Assembly: GCA_964395915.1 (NCBI GenBank)
Contig: CAYNDB010000043.1
Coordinates: 1 to 19,018, forward strand
DNA: 19,018 nucleotides
Direction: 5' to 3'
Source of the DNA: CAYNDB01 sp964395915
GTDB taxonomy: Bacteria > Nitrospinota_A > UBA7883 > JAJRTC01
How positions within the stretch are numbered: position 1 is the stretch's first letter; the number at the start of each line of letters is the position of its first letter. The notes below the pieces were generated by a model. That model was not told where the DNA came from. It saw only the letters and a program-made list of their open reading frames with translations, and ran no database searches. Below are positions 7,906-14,250 of the stretch, one piece after another. The translations under genes were made by a program, and so were the position numbers.

Positions 7906-8301
7906 TCACCATACGTAGCAGAGGACTTCGCCTCCAACCTTCTCTTCACGGGCTTCCGCGTCGGTCAGTATACCGATATTCGTCGATAGTATCGCGGCGC
8001 CAAGACCGTTCAACACCCTGGGGATATCATTTGCACCTGTGTATACACGAAGACCGGGCTTGGAAACCCTTTTCGACCCACGAAGAGCCGGCATGTCGCC
8101 ACTATATTTCAGATGTATATGGAGTATCCCTTGTTTATCGTCCCTAACAATTTTAAAACCCCGGACATACCCTTCCTGGCTCAAAAGCGCCGCTATCTCA
8201 GCTTTAAGCTTCGATGACGGCATACTCACTTTGGCGTGCCGGGCCATGACGGCGTTGCGCATCCGCGTCAACATATCCGCGATCGGGTCACTCATGCTCA
8301 T
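7906..8301 (-). CDS. rpsH: 30S ribosomal protein S8
   Basis: S8 is a primary binder of central-domain 16S rRNA. In Escherichia coli it also represses the spc operon at a site that mimics its rRNA target. The 131-residue product has the standard N-terminus DPIADMLTRMRNAVMARHAKV and the C-terminal motif ILTDAEAREEKVGGEVLCYVW. AAGGGA precedes the first ATG at 8301; a second ATG two codons later (8295) is equally plausible and would match the usual MSDPI start. No S8-binding operator was recognised in the window. Confidence 0.96.
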   Translation of the reverse strand: MSMSDPIADMLTRMRNAVMARHAKVSMPSSKLKAEIAALLSQEGYVRGFKIVRDDKQGILHIHLKYSGDMPALRGSKRVSKPGLRVYTGANDIPRVLNGLGAAILSTNIGILTDAEAREEKVGGEVLCYVW

Positions 8302-8317
8302 ATTTTTAAATCCCTTC

Positions 8318-8503
8318 CTACCAGCTTGCCTTGGTTACGCCAGGTATCTTGCCCTCGAGAGCAAACTTGCGAAAACAGAGCCTGCAAATGGCAAACTTCC
8401 GCAAATAGCCTCTTGGACGACCGCATAAACGGCACCGGCTATATGCGCGAACCTTGAATTTAGGTTTCCTTTGCTGCTTTGCTATAAGGCTTTTCTTAGC
8501 CAC
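8318..8503 (-). CDS. rpsN: 30S ribosomal protein S14, zinc-binding type
   Basis: S14 is a late-assembling head protein of the 30S subunit. This is the short zinc-ribbon form: 61 residues with C24, C27, C40 and C43 as two CxxC pairs, and the usual ending KIPGVTKASW. The long cysteine-free form of enterobacteria is not what is seen here. The start is GTG at 8503, with an excellent GGAGGAA site upstream. It is placed 11 nt after rplE and 16 nt before rpsH, the standard spc-operon order. Confidence 0.97.
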   Translation of the reverse strand: MAKKSLIAKQQRKPKFKVRAYSRCRLCGRPRGYLRKFAICRLCFRKFALEGKIPGVTKASW

Positions 8504-8514
8504 AAATTCCTCCG

Positions 8515-9054
8515 TTAGTTTCTAAAAGGCATTCCAAGACGCTTCAACAAACTTTTGCCTTCCGCGTCTGTTTTTGCCGTTGTCACTATAGATATATTCA
8601 ACCCCTTGACCTTCTCGACCTTATCGTAGTCGATCTCGGGAAAAATCAACTGTTCCTTCACACCCAGGGTATAGTTGCCATGACCGTCAAAAGCCTTACC
8701 TGAAATGCCTTTAAAATCACGTATACGAGGTATGGCCGCCGTTATAAGACGCTCCAGAAACTCATACATCCTCGCGCCTCGCATGGTAACGCAAATACCG
8801 ATACTCATGCCCTCGCGCAGTTTGAAGTTGGCTATCGACTTTTTCGCTTTGGTTACAACCGGTTTTTGCCCGGAGATAGCGGTCAAGGTATATTCGCCAA
8901 GGTTCATAATTTTGGCGTTTTGTATCGCCTCGCCCAGCCCCATGTTGATAACAATTTTCTCAAGCTTGGGAGCCTGCATAACATTTTTATACGAGAACTC
9001 GTCCATCAAAGCGGGAACGACATCTTCTTTATATTTCGTCTTTAAGGTAGCCAT
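8515..9054 (-). CDS. rplE: 50S ribosomal protein L5
   Basis: L5 binds 5S rRNA and forms part of the central protuberance of the large subunit, contacting P-site tRNA and S13. The 179-residue product is the expected size. It has the conserved VINMGLGEAIQNAK (about 35-48), SGQKPVVTKAKKSIANFKLREGMSIGICVTMRGARMYEFL (about 80-120) and the GNYTLGVKEQLIFPEIDYDKV segment, ending LLKRLGMPFRN. The ATG at 9054 is preceded at some distance by GAGG. It follows rplX by 18 nt. Confidence 0.97.
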   Translation of the reverse strand: MATLKTKYKEDVVPALMDEFSYKNVMQAPKLEKIVINMGLGEAIQNAKIMNLGEYTLTAISGQKPVVTKAKKSIANFKLREGMSIGICVTMRGARMYEFLERLITAAIPRIRDFKGISGKAFDGHGNYTLGVKEQLIFPEIDYDKVEKVKGLNISIVTTAKTDAEGKSLLKRLGMPFRN

Positions 9055-9072
9055 TATCTATCTCAAATACCT

Positions 9073-9411
9073 CTACAATACGTCAAGCATCTCGCCGCAC
9101 TTGCGGCAAATACGCGCTTTTTTACCATCATCAAGCCTTTTTATCCCTATCCGCACAGGCTTATCGCATTTAGAGCAATATATCTGTACGTTGCTAGCGT
9201 TTATTTTCGCTTCGCGTTCTATTATGCCGCCCTGCCGCTGTTGCTGTGTCGGCCGCTGGTGACGTTTTACTATATTCACTTTTTCGACTATCAGGCGGTT
9301 CTCGGAAGGAACCGCTTCAAGCACACGACCCTTTTTACCTTTTTCAGCTCCGGCTACAACAACTACAACATCATCCTTTTTTATCCGCATATGCGACTTG
9401 ACCCCTTTCAT
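9073..9411 (-). CDS. rplX: 50S ribosomal protein L24
   Basis: L24 is an early assembly-initiating protein of the large subunit. The KOW fold is visible as IKKDDVVVVVAGAEKGKKGRVLEAVPSENRLIVEKVNIVKRHQRP, followed by GGIIEREAKINASNVQIYCSKCDKPVRIGI. The C-terminal third holds two CxxC pairs (YCSKCDKP and ICRKCGE), a zinc-ribbon-like addition also known in other L24 proteins. I take the ATG at 9411 because GGAGG lies 5 nt before it and it overlaps the rplN stop as ATGA. A second in-frame ATG at 9390 (MRIKKDD) would give the commoner 105-residue length and cannot be excluded. Confidence 0.95.
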   Translation of the reverse strand: MKGVKSHMRIKKDDVVVVVAGAEKGKKGRVLEAVPSENRLIVEKVNIVKRHQRPTQQQRQGGIIEREAKINASNVQIYCSKCDKPVRIGIKRLDDGKKARICRKCGEMLDVL

Positions 9412-9776
9412 AGAACCTCCGGAGCAAGAGAGACTATCTTCATAAAACGCTTTGCGCGAAGCTCGCGCCCTACAGGGCCAAAGATACGGGTTCCAACCAT
9501 CTCTTTACCATCATCAATAAGCACAGCGGCGTTATTGTCGAACTTTACATAAGTTCCGTTTTTGCGGCGCATTTCCTTTTTGGTTCTGACAACAACAGCG
9601 TTTTTCACCATTCCCTTTTTTACGGCGCTATTTGGTATGGACTCTATCACCGACACTTTTACAAGATCACCGATTCTGGCGTATCTTCTATGGCTGCCTC
9701 CCATCACTTTAATGCAACGAAGACGTTTTGCGCCCGAATTGTCCGCAACTTCCAAAACCGTACGTAACTGGATCAT
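9408..9776 (-). CDS. rplN: 50S ribosomal protein L14
   Basis: L14 lies at the subunit interface of the large subunit. The ATG at 9776 gives 122 residues beginning MIQLRTVLEVADNSGAKRLRCIKV, the exact family start and length. The frame stays open to 9821, but the extra 15 residues overlap rpsQ and are not family-like. GGAG lies 9 nt before the chosen ATG. The central AVVVRTKKEMRRKNGTYVKFDNNAAVLI and the ending RELRAKRFMKIVSLAPEVL are diagnostic. Its stop overlaps the rplX ATG by four bases. Confidence 0.96.
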   Translation of the reverse strand: MIQLRTVLEVADNSGAKRLRCIKVMGGSHRRYARIGDLVKVSVIESIPNSAVKKGMVKNAVVVRTKKEMRRKNGTYVKFDNNAAVLIDDGKEMVGTRIFGPVGRELRAKRFMKIVSLAPEVL

Positions 9777-9792
9777 ATCTATAAACTCCGCT

Positions 9793-10059
9793 TTAGCCTG
9801 CGGCCCTTTGAAGGATTTCACCTAAACGCCACCTCTTCAACTTACTTAAAGGGCGGGTCTCAACTATCGTCACACGGTCACCAATCTTAAGCTTGTTTTC
9901 CTCGTCATGAACGTAATAACGCTTGCTCCTGGTGACAACTTTCTTAAACACGGGATGCGGGGAGCGACGGTCCACCTTCACAACAGCTGTTTTGCTCATT
10001 TTATCGCTAACAACCACCCCGGTCCTTGTCTTTTTATGTACGGTTTTTTCTTCAGTCAT
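9793..10059 (-). CDS. rpsQ: 30S ribosomal protein S17
   Basis: S17 is a primary 16S rRNA-binding protein of the 30S body, with an OB fold. The 88-residue product has the family pattern TRTGVVVSDKMSKTAVVKVDRRSPHPVFKKVVTRSKRYYVHDEENKLKIGDRVTIVETRPLSKLKRWRLGEIL. The first dozen residues are a variable lysine/threonine-rich leader. The ATG overlaps the rpmC stop as ATGA (10056-10059), implying coupled translation. The order rpmC-rpsQ-rplN is universal in bacteria. Confidence 0.97.
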   Translation of the reverse strand: MTEEKTVHKKTRTGVVVSDKMSKTAVVKVDRRSPHPVFKKVVTRSKRYYVHDEENKLKIGDRVTIVETRPLSKLKRWRLGEILQRAAG

Positions 10060-10277
10060 TTTCCGATTTCCGTTGTTTCTTTCACTGCTTCAGCTTTCCG
10101 CTGGTTGATAAGTGTCATCGCCTTTGCGATGTCACGTCGTGTGTCTTTGAGTTTCGCCGGACTGTCCAGCTGGGCAGTCGCATGCTGAAACCTCAGCTTC
10201 ATATATGCCACTTTCAGTTCTTCAAGCTTCCGGTCAAGCTCATCGCCCGACATATCACGGAATTTTTCAAACTTCAT
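10056..10277 (-). CDS. rpmC: 50S ribosomal protein L29
   Basis: L29 is a small helical protein at the exit of the large-subunit tunnel, close to where SRP and trigger factor dock. The 73-residue product shows the two-helix pattern with the FRDMSGDELDRKLEELKVAYMKLRFQHATAQLDSPAKLKDTRRDIAKAMTLINQ core. AGGAG sits 9 nt before the ATG. It overlaps rplP by four bases (ATGA, 10274-10277) and rpsQ by four bases at its other end, so rplP, rpmC and rpsQ form a coupled trio. Confidence 0.97.
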   Translation of the reverse strand: MKFEKFRDMSGDELDRKLEELKVAYMKLRFQHATAQLDSPAKLKDTRRDIAKAMTLINQRKAEAVKETTEIGK

Positions 10278-10699
10278 AATACAAAGCTCCTGTCATCTTT
10301 ACAAAGATACCGCGTGGCGACCGGAAGCTTGTGAGACGCAAGGCGCATCGCTTCCTTAGCCACATTATGATCCACATCGGAAAGCTCAAAAAGAACCTTG
10401 CCCTGTTTTACACGGGCGACCCATTTTTCAGGCGAGCCTTTACCTTTACCCATCCTGACCTCCGCCGGCTTTTTCGTCAGCGGCTTGTCCGGGAAAATAC
10501 GTATCCACACCTGTCCGCCACGCTTTACATGGCGTGTAATGGCGATACGGGCGGCCTCAATTTGCCTGTCTGAAATAAAGCCTGGCTCCATCGCTTGCAA
10601 AGCGTATTTGCCAAAGCTTATTTTTGCGCCGCGCCGGGCAATCCCTCTATTTCGGCCTTTTTGCCGTTTGCGATATTTAACTCTTTTAGGCATTAACAT
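10274..10699 (-). CDS. rplP: 50S ribosomal protein L16
   Basis: L16 binds near the A site and the peptidyl-transferase centre of the large subunit. The 141-residue product begins MLMPKRVKYRKRQKGR, the standard start, and contains GIARRGAKISFGKYALQAMEPGFISDRQIEAARIAITRHVKRGGQVWIRIFPDKPLTKKPAEVRMGKGKGSPE. The GGGGAG ribosome site lies 9 nt before the ATG. It begins 6 nt after rpsC and overlaps rpmC by four bases. Nothing unusual is seen. Confidence 0.97.
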   Translation of the reverse strand: MLMPKRVKYRKRQKGRNRGIARRGAKISFGKYALQAMEPGFISDRQIEAARIAITRHVKRGGQVWIRIFPDKPLTKKPAEVRMGKGKGSPEKWVARVKQGKVLFELSDVDHNVAKEAMRLASHKLPVATRYLCKDDRSFVL

Positions 10700-10705
10700 C
10701 GCAAT

Positions 10706-11503
10706 TTACTCCCCAGCGCCGTTACGTTTGGTTTTATCATTATTAGAAGCGTCAGCTTTTTTCGAGCCGGGCTTATCATGAGCAAGATCCGCCTTGGCCG
10801 CTTCGACAACCTGCTCTATCTGCATCTGACTTTTCATCTTACGTTGTTCCTCAATACGCCTTGCTTCACGGCCAAAATAAATCTCGCCGAGAAACACCCA
10901 CACCTTGACACCAATTATGCCAAATGTGGTCTTGGACTCCGCTACGCCATAATCGACGTTCGCCCTGATAGTGTGCAGCGGAACCCTGCCTTCCCTATAC
11001 CATTCCGTCCTCGCGATATCGGCCCCGGCCAAGCGCCCGGAACAGCTGATCCTCACCCCTTTTGCGCCAAAACGCATCGTAGAAATAACCGATTTTTTCA
11101 TCGCCCTTCTGAAAGCCACCCTGCGCTCAAACTGGAGCGCAATATTTTCGGCGATAAGCTGGGCGGAAAGCTCCGGCTTTCTGACTTCTTTTATATTAAG
11201 GAATATCTCACTTCCGGGGATCATCTTTTGCAAAGCTTTTTTAAGCCTGTCTACTTCCTGGCCCTTCTTTCCGATGATTATTCCTGGACGGGCGGCGAAA
11301 ATGTTTATTTTAACCTGGTTGCCCTTGCGCTCAATCTGCGTGCTGGCGATGCCAGCGTGATACACCCGTTTCTTTATAAATGTGCGGAGCTTAAAGTCGC
11401 TATGCAGGTAGTCGGCGTAAGCGGAGCCTTTCGCAAACCAGTTCGACTCCCAATCCTTAATGATCCCGAGCCGGAATCCTACAGGGTGTGTTTTCTGCCC
11501 CAT
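10706..11503 (-). CDS. rpsC: 30S ribosomal protein S3 with C-terminal extension
   Basis: S3 lies at the mRNA entry of the 30S head and contributes to mRNA unwinding. The 265-residue product begins MGQKTHPVGFRLGIIKDWES and contains a type II KH domain with the GKKG loop at 78-81. The C-terminal domain ends with the conserved IGVKVWVFLGEIYFG motif. After about residue 215 comes a charged, low-complexity tail (KMKSQMQIEQVVEAAKADL, then a lysine/aspartate/asparagine-rich end), making it roughly 30 residues longer than the E. coli protein. The ATG overlaps the rplV stop by one base (TAATG). Confidence 0.97.
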   Translation of the reverse strand: MGQKTHPVGFRLGIIKDWESNWFAKGSAYADYLHSDFKLRTFIKKRVYHAGIASTQIERKGNQVKINIFAARPGIIIGKKGQEVDRLKKALQKMIPGSEIFLNIKEVRKPELSAQLIAENIALQFERRVAFRRAMKKSVISTMRFGAKGVRISCSGRLAGADIARTEWYREGRVPLHTIRANVDYGVAESKTTFGIIGVKVWVFLGEIYFGREARRIEEQRKMKSQMQIEQVVEAAKADLAHDKPGSKKADASNNDKTKRNGAGE

Positions 11504-12105
11504 TATTTCTTGTCTCCTTCATCGGTTGACTTCTTCACTTTTTTTGTCTTCTCCGCGGTATCTTTTTTCTTGGCGGCGGGTTTGGCCTTCGCTTTAGCCT
11601 TTGTTTTTACATCTTTATCATCCGCTTTATCCGCCTTTTTTGTCTCGGTGGCTTTCGTTTCAGCTTTTTTCTTTCCACCGGCCGCTTTCTTTTTTGCGGC
11701 TTTCTTCTGGGCCCTTTTCGCCTCAAGAGCCTGAAGCCTAGCCGCTTCCCTCTCTTTAGCTTCGATATCTTCCTTGACAACTATCGTTATATGGCTGGTG
11801 GGCCTTCTGATAACGTTCACTCTACCGCGAGCCCTGTGCCTCTGTCTTTTATGAACAGGACCGGCGTCTACCCACACTTTTGCCACATTCAGGATCTCAG
11901 GATCCTCAACATTTTTAACCTCAGCATTGGCTACGGCGGAGTTTAACAGCTTTAACATAACCGTAGCGCTTCGTTTATCCGTAAAGCGCAAGATTTTCTT
12001 AGCGTCCTCCACTCCCTTGCCACGAATAAGATCCGCCACAAGCCGAGTTTTTCTCGCCGAAATCCTGCCAAACCGTAAGGTGGCTTTGGCCTCGATCGCC
12101 TCCAT
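11503..12105 (-). CDS. rplV: 50S ribosomal protein L22 with long lysine/alanine-rich tail
   Basis: L22 lines the peptide exit tunnel through its long hairpin and binds all domains of 23S rRNA. The core (about residues 1-112) is typical: AKATLRFGRISARKTRLVADLIRGK, a middle helix with LLNSAVANAEVKN, and the hairpin RHRARGRVNVIRRPTSHITIVVKE. About 88 more residues follow, almost all K, A, E, T and D, with runs such as KKAAKKKAAGGKKK and KTKAKAKAKPAAKKK. E. coli L22 is about 110 residues, so this one is nearly doubled. AAGG lies 5 nt before the ATG. It is the first gene of the operon here, and rpsS, its usual upstream partner, is not present. Confidence 0.96.
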   Translation of the reverse strand: MEAIEAKATLRFGRISARKTRLVADLIRGKGVEDAKKILRFTDKRSATVMLKLLNSAVANAEVKNVEDPEILNVAKVWVDAGPVHKRQRHRARGRVNVIRRPTSHITIVVKEDIEAKEREAARLQALEAKRAQKKAAKKKAAGGKKKAETKATETKKADKADDKDVKTKAKAKAKPAAKKKDTAEKTKKVKKSTDEGDKK

Positions 12106-12148
12106 AAAAGCCTTTCTAAATTAGTTCGTTACAACAACGGAAGGGAAA

Positions 12149-12169
12149 TACACACCGCCCCGTCACCAT
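12149..12169. other. short 16S rRNA-like sequence in the rplV leader
   Basis: The plus strand reads TACACACCGCCC, one extra C, then GTCAC and CAT. This follows the universally conserved 16S rRNA segment at about positions 1393-1410 (the decoding-site end of helix 44), with a 1-nt insertion and a 2-nt deletion. The rplV mRNA leader therefore carries the complement of that rRNA segment. It could be chance, an rRNA relic left by a rearrangement, or a regulatory element; the sequence alone does not decide. Confidence 0.4.
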
Positions 12170-12185
12170 TTTCGAAAAATTAGTA

Positions 12186-12214
12186 AGTATAGTTATCCGG
12201 ATTGGGTGTGTCAA
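12186..12214 (-). promoter_or_regulatory. strong sigma70 promoter of the rplV operon
   Basis: On the minus strand, TTGACA (12209-12214) is a perfect -35 box. Exactly 17 nt later comes TATACT (12186-12191), 5 of 6 for the -10 box. Transcription would start near 12179, giving a leader of about 75 nt before the rplV ATG at 12105. It is the best promoter seen in the window and fits the high demand for ribosomal proteins. It supports rplV being the true first gene of this transcription unit. Confidence 0.8.
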
Positions 12215-12388
12215 TATATTTCGCTGGAGAAAGCAAAAAGAATCTTGAGCTACCTTTCATCATAGAAATAAAGCCTTATAAAACCACCCCAATCGCGTTA
12301 TTTATCGATATCGGAAAAGTTTTGGGCTACAAGAAAAGATTTCTCTTCGCCGTTGCGCAAACCCGCACGTACACGATATACTCAATTT

Positions 12389-12622
12389 ATGAATAAAAGC
12401 GTTATTATTCTCTTACTAGCTGTTTGCGTAACAACTACCGCGTTGGCGTGCGCCAAACAAAAAGAACCGGAAAAGAAAACGATGACCACAAGGGAAAAGG
12501 CCGAGGCCGTCGGAAAATTCGGTGACAGAACGCTAACGAATAACCTGGAGAAAAACCTGACCGGGATCGTAGACAAAGCCGCTACACATAACGAGGAATT
12601 GGATAGGGCCGCAAACCAGTAA
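12389..12622 (+). CDS. small signal-peptide protein, possible lipoprotein
   Basis: I do not recognise a named family. The 77-residue product starts MNKSVIILLLAVCVTTTALACAKQKEPEKK: a short basic start, a hydrophobic stretch at 5-20 and a small-residue cleavage region. The ALAC at 18-21 could be a lipobox with C21 lipidated (its -3 residue is unusual), or signal peptidase I could cut after ALA. The mature part is charged and probably helical (TTREKAEAVGKFGDRTLTNNLEKNLTGIVDKAATHNEELDRAANQ). No Shine-Dalgarno site precedes the ATG. A TATACT box ends only 6 nt upstream, so the message may be leaderless. The frame is open back to a TTG at 12353, but that adds residues that would spoil the signal peptide. 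The gene is divergent from the ribosomal operon. Confidence 0.6.
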   Translation: MNKSVIILLLAVCVTTTALACAKQKEPEKKTMTTREKAEAVGKFGDRTLTNNLEKNLTGIVDKAATHNEELDRAANQ

Positions 12623-12743
12623 ACAAACTTCTGGCTTACTCAGGTTAAAAGGTAATTGTTATCCCCGTCCATAAAGTATATCCTTGTGATCTTGATTTAC
12701 AGGAGCCATGAGGCTTGTAAAATTACCCTAAAGGTTATTTACC

Positions 12744-13388
12744 GTGATAGATTTGCACACTCACACGCTGCTTTCTGATGGAGAGCTTATAGCTTCGGAG
12801 CTTGTCCGGCGAGCGGAGACGATAGGATACCGGGCTATTGCGATAACCGACCATGTGGATTTTTCAAATTATGATTTTGTAAGCGAAAAAATCGCTCAGT
12901 TTTGCAAAAATTGGGACGACTCTGGCGTAACGGTGATACCAGGCGTTGAGATTACGCATGCTAAACCGGCGAAAATAGGTGAACTTGCTGAAAAATGTCG
13001 TAAACATGGGGCCAAAATAGTTGTGGTTCATGGGGAAACGATTGTGGAGCCTGTGATGAACGGGACGAATAAGGCTGCGATAGAAGCGGGTGTGGATATA
13101 TTGGCGCACCCGGGGCTTATATCGGACGCGGACGCAAAGCTTGCCGCCGCGATGAATGTGGCTCTGGAAATAAGTGGAAGAGGCGGGCACAGTTTCACCA
13201 ATGGGCATGTGCTTGCGCAGGCCAGGAGACATGGCGCTCGGATGGTGTTTTGTACGGACACCCATGCGCCGAGGGATCTTATGGATGAAAAGACCGCTAT
13301 AAATGTCGCAAAAGGAGCCGGAATGACTGATAGTGAAGTGGAAAACATGTTTAAATACGCATCAACGCTTGTTGAACAACTGAGTTAA
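12744..13388 (+). CDS. PHP-domain metal-dependent phosphoesterase, histidinol-phosphatase-like
   Basis: PHP-domain proteins are metal-dependent phosphoesterases that include histidinol phosphatase, YcdX-type enzymes and DNA polymerase exonuclease domains. This 214-residue protein is essentially one PHP domain. The candidate metal ligands are all visible: H5 and H7 in DLHTHT, D12 in SDGE, H37 in TDHVDF, E69 in PGVEIT, H96 in VVHGE, H122 in AHPG, and D172 with H174 in CTDTHAP. The substrate cannot be read from the sequence, and histidine biosynthesis is only one option because no his genes are near. The start is GTG at 12744 with AAGG 9 nt upstream. It is followed after 12 nt by the TPR-like protein gene, probably in one transcript. 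Confidence 0.85.
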   Translation: MIDLHTHTLLSDGELIASELVRRAETIGYRAIAITDHVDFSNYDFVSEKIAQFCKNWDDSGVTVIPGVEITHAKPAKIGELAEKCRKHGAKIVVVHGETIVEPVMNGTNKAAIEAGVDILAHPGLISDADAKLAAAMNVALEISGRGGHSFTNGHVLAQARRHGARMVFCTDTHAPRDLMDEKTAINVAKGAGMTDSEVENMFKYASTLVEQLS

Positions 13389-13400
13389 TAAAATTTTCAT

Positions 13401-14168
13401 ATGGCCAGATATACAAAGATAGTTAAGAAAAAAGAGAAAACGACGAGTATTTTAGACTCTACCGAATCGGCTAAAACCTGGGTCCAGCACAACTTTTCCA
13501 CAATCGCCCTTGCGTTGGGAACGGCCCTGCTCATAATGGCCGCCGGGTACGGAGTGGCATACTACCGCCAGACAAGCGCAATGGATGCGCAAACAAGGTT
13601 GTTTGAAGCGGCAAACCTGATAGAAGGCGACGCGACCGACAGGTTAAGGGCGGTAATCGAAAGAGGCGGGCCGGATAAAGTGATTCTCCAGGCGCGACTA
13701 CAGCTTGCAAACTATCTTTTTGACAACGACAAATATAAAGAGGCTTCGGAGGAGTATTCCAGGGCGTCAACAATGGCTGGCAAAGGAACCTTGCTTTATG
13801 AGCTGGCGATACTTGGCGAGGCAAAATCCATGGCGCGCGCAGGCGATCTTTCCAAAGCTGAAGCGAAATACAGGGAGCTTTCGGACAACGCTACAAACTA
13901 TCCTAAAACCGACGCGCTTTTAAACCTTGCGTTCGTCCAGGCTAGCATGGGCAAAAAAGACGAAGCGATAGCCACGTTTGAAAAATTGAAATCGGAAAAA
14001 ACCTCTGCCGAGCCGGAAGCGTTTTTTGACAACGCGATAAAAAACGTCCGCGAAGGCAAGCTTGAAGGCGTGACGGAGAAAGCCGCCTTATCAGATGGGA
14101 AAAAACAGGATTCGGACGGCGCGGTTACCAACCTGAAAATTCATGAAAGCGGCTCCGGCGGACAATAG
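13401..14168 (+). CDS. membrane-anchored TPR-like protein (YfgM-like)
   Basis: The 255-residue protein has a cytoplasmic basic start (KIVKKKEK), one membrane span at about 33-55 (NFSTIALALGTALLIMAAGYGVAYY) and then a helical, repeat-rich domain. The latter has TPR-like periodic helices such as ARLQLANYLFDNDKYKEASEEYSRA, LYELAILGEAKSMARAGDLSKAEAKYRELS and TDALLNLAFVQASMGKKDEAIATFEKL. A charged, disordered C-terminus follows from about residue 220. This layout resembles YfgM-type proteins, single-span envelope proteins linked to the Sec translocon and to envelope chaperones. That assignment is by architecture, not by a diagnostic motif. It starts at ATG 13401 with a poor ribosome site, 12 nt after the PHP gene, suggesting coupling. 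Confidence 0.75.
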   Translation: MARYTKIVKKKEKTTSILDSTESAKTWVQHNFSTIALALGTALLIMAAGYGVAYYRQTSAMDAQTRLFEAANLIEGDATDRLRAVIERGGPDKVILQARLQLANYLFDNDKYKEASEEYSRASTMAGKGTLLYELAILGEAKSMARAGDLSKAEAKYRELSDNATNYPKTDALLNLAFVQASMGKKDEAIATFEKLKSEKTSAEPEAFFDNAIKNVREGKLEGVTEKAALSDGKKQDSDGAVTNLKIHESGSGGQ

Positions 14169-14250
14169 CTTTACGTTATTCTTGACTTGTCAATCTCACG
14201 GGCGCAAAATCACCCGCATTTCAGATAATAAGTAACATCAGGAGCAAAAA

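Noticed and set aside
10778..11734. A 318-codon plus-strand frame opposite rpsC and rplV
   Set aside because: It is antisense to two certain genes, and its long hydrophobic end is the mirror of the lysine/alanine-rich L22 tail.
12202..12396. A 64-codon plus-strand reading frame between the rplV promoter and the small envelope gene
   Set aside because: Its start lies within the rplV promoter, it has no ribosome site, and its composition shows no recognisable protein pattern; it overlaps the signal-peptide gene in another frame.
12708..12731. A seven-codon leader-peptide-like frame with AGGAG just before the PHP gene
   Set aside because: The spacing from AGGAG to ATG is only 2 nt and the codons show no regulatory amino-acid run.
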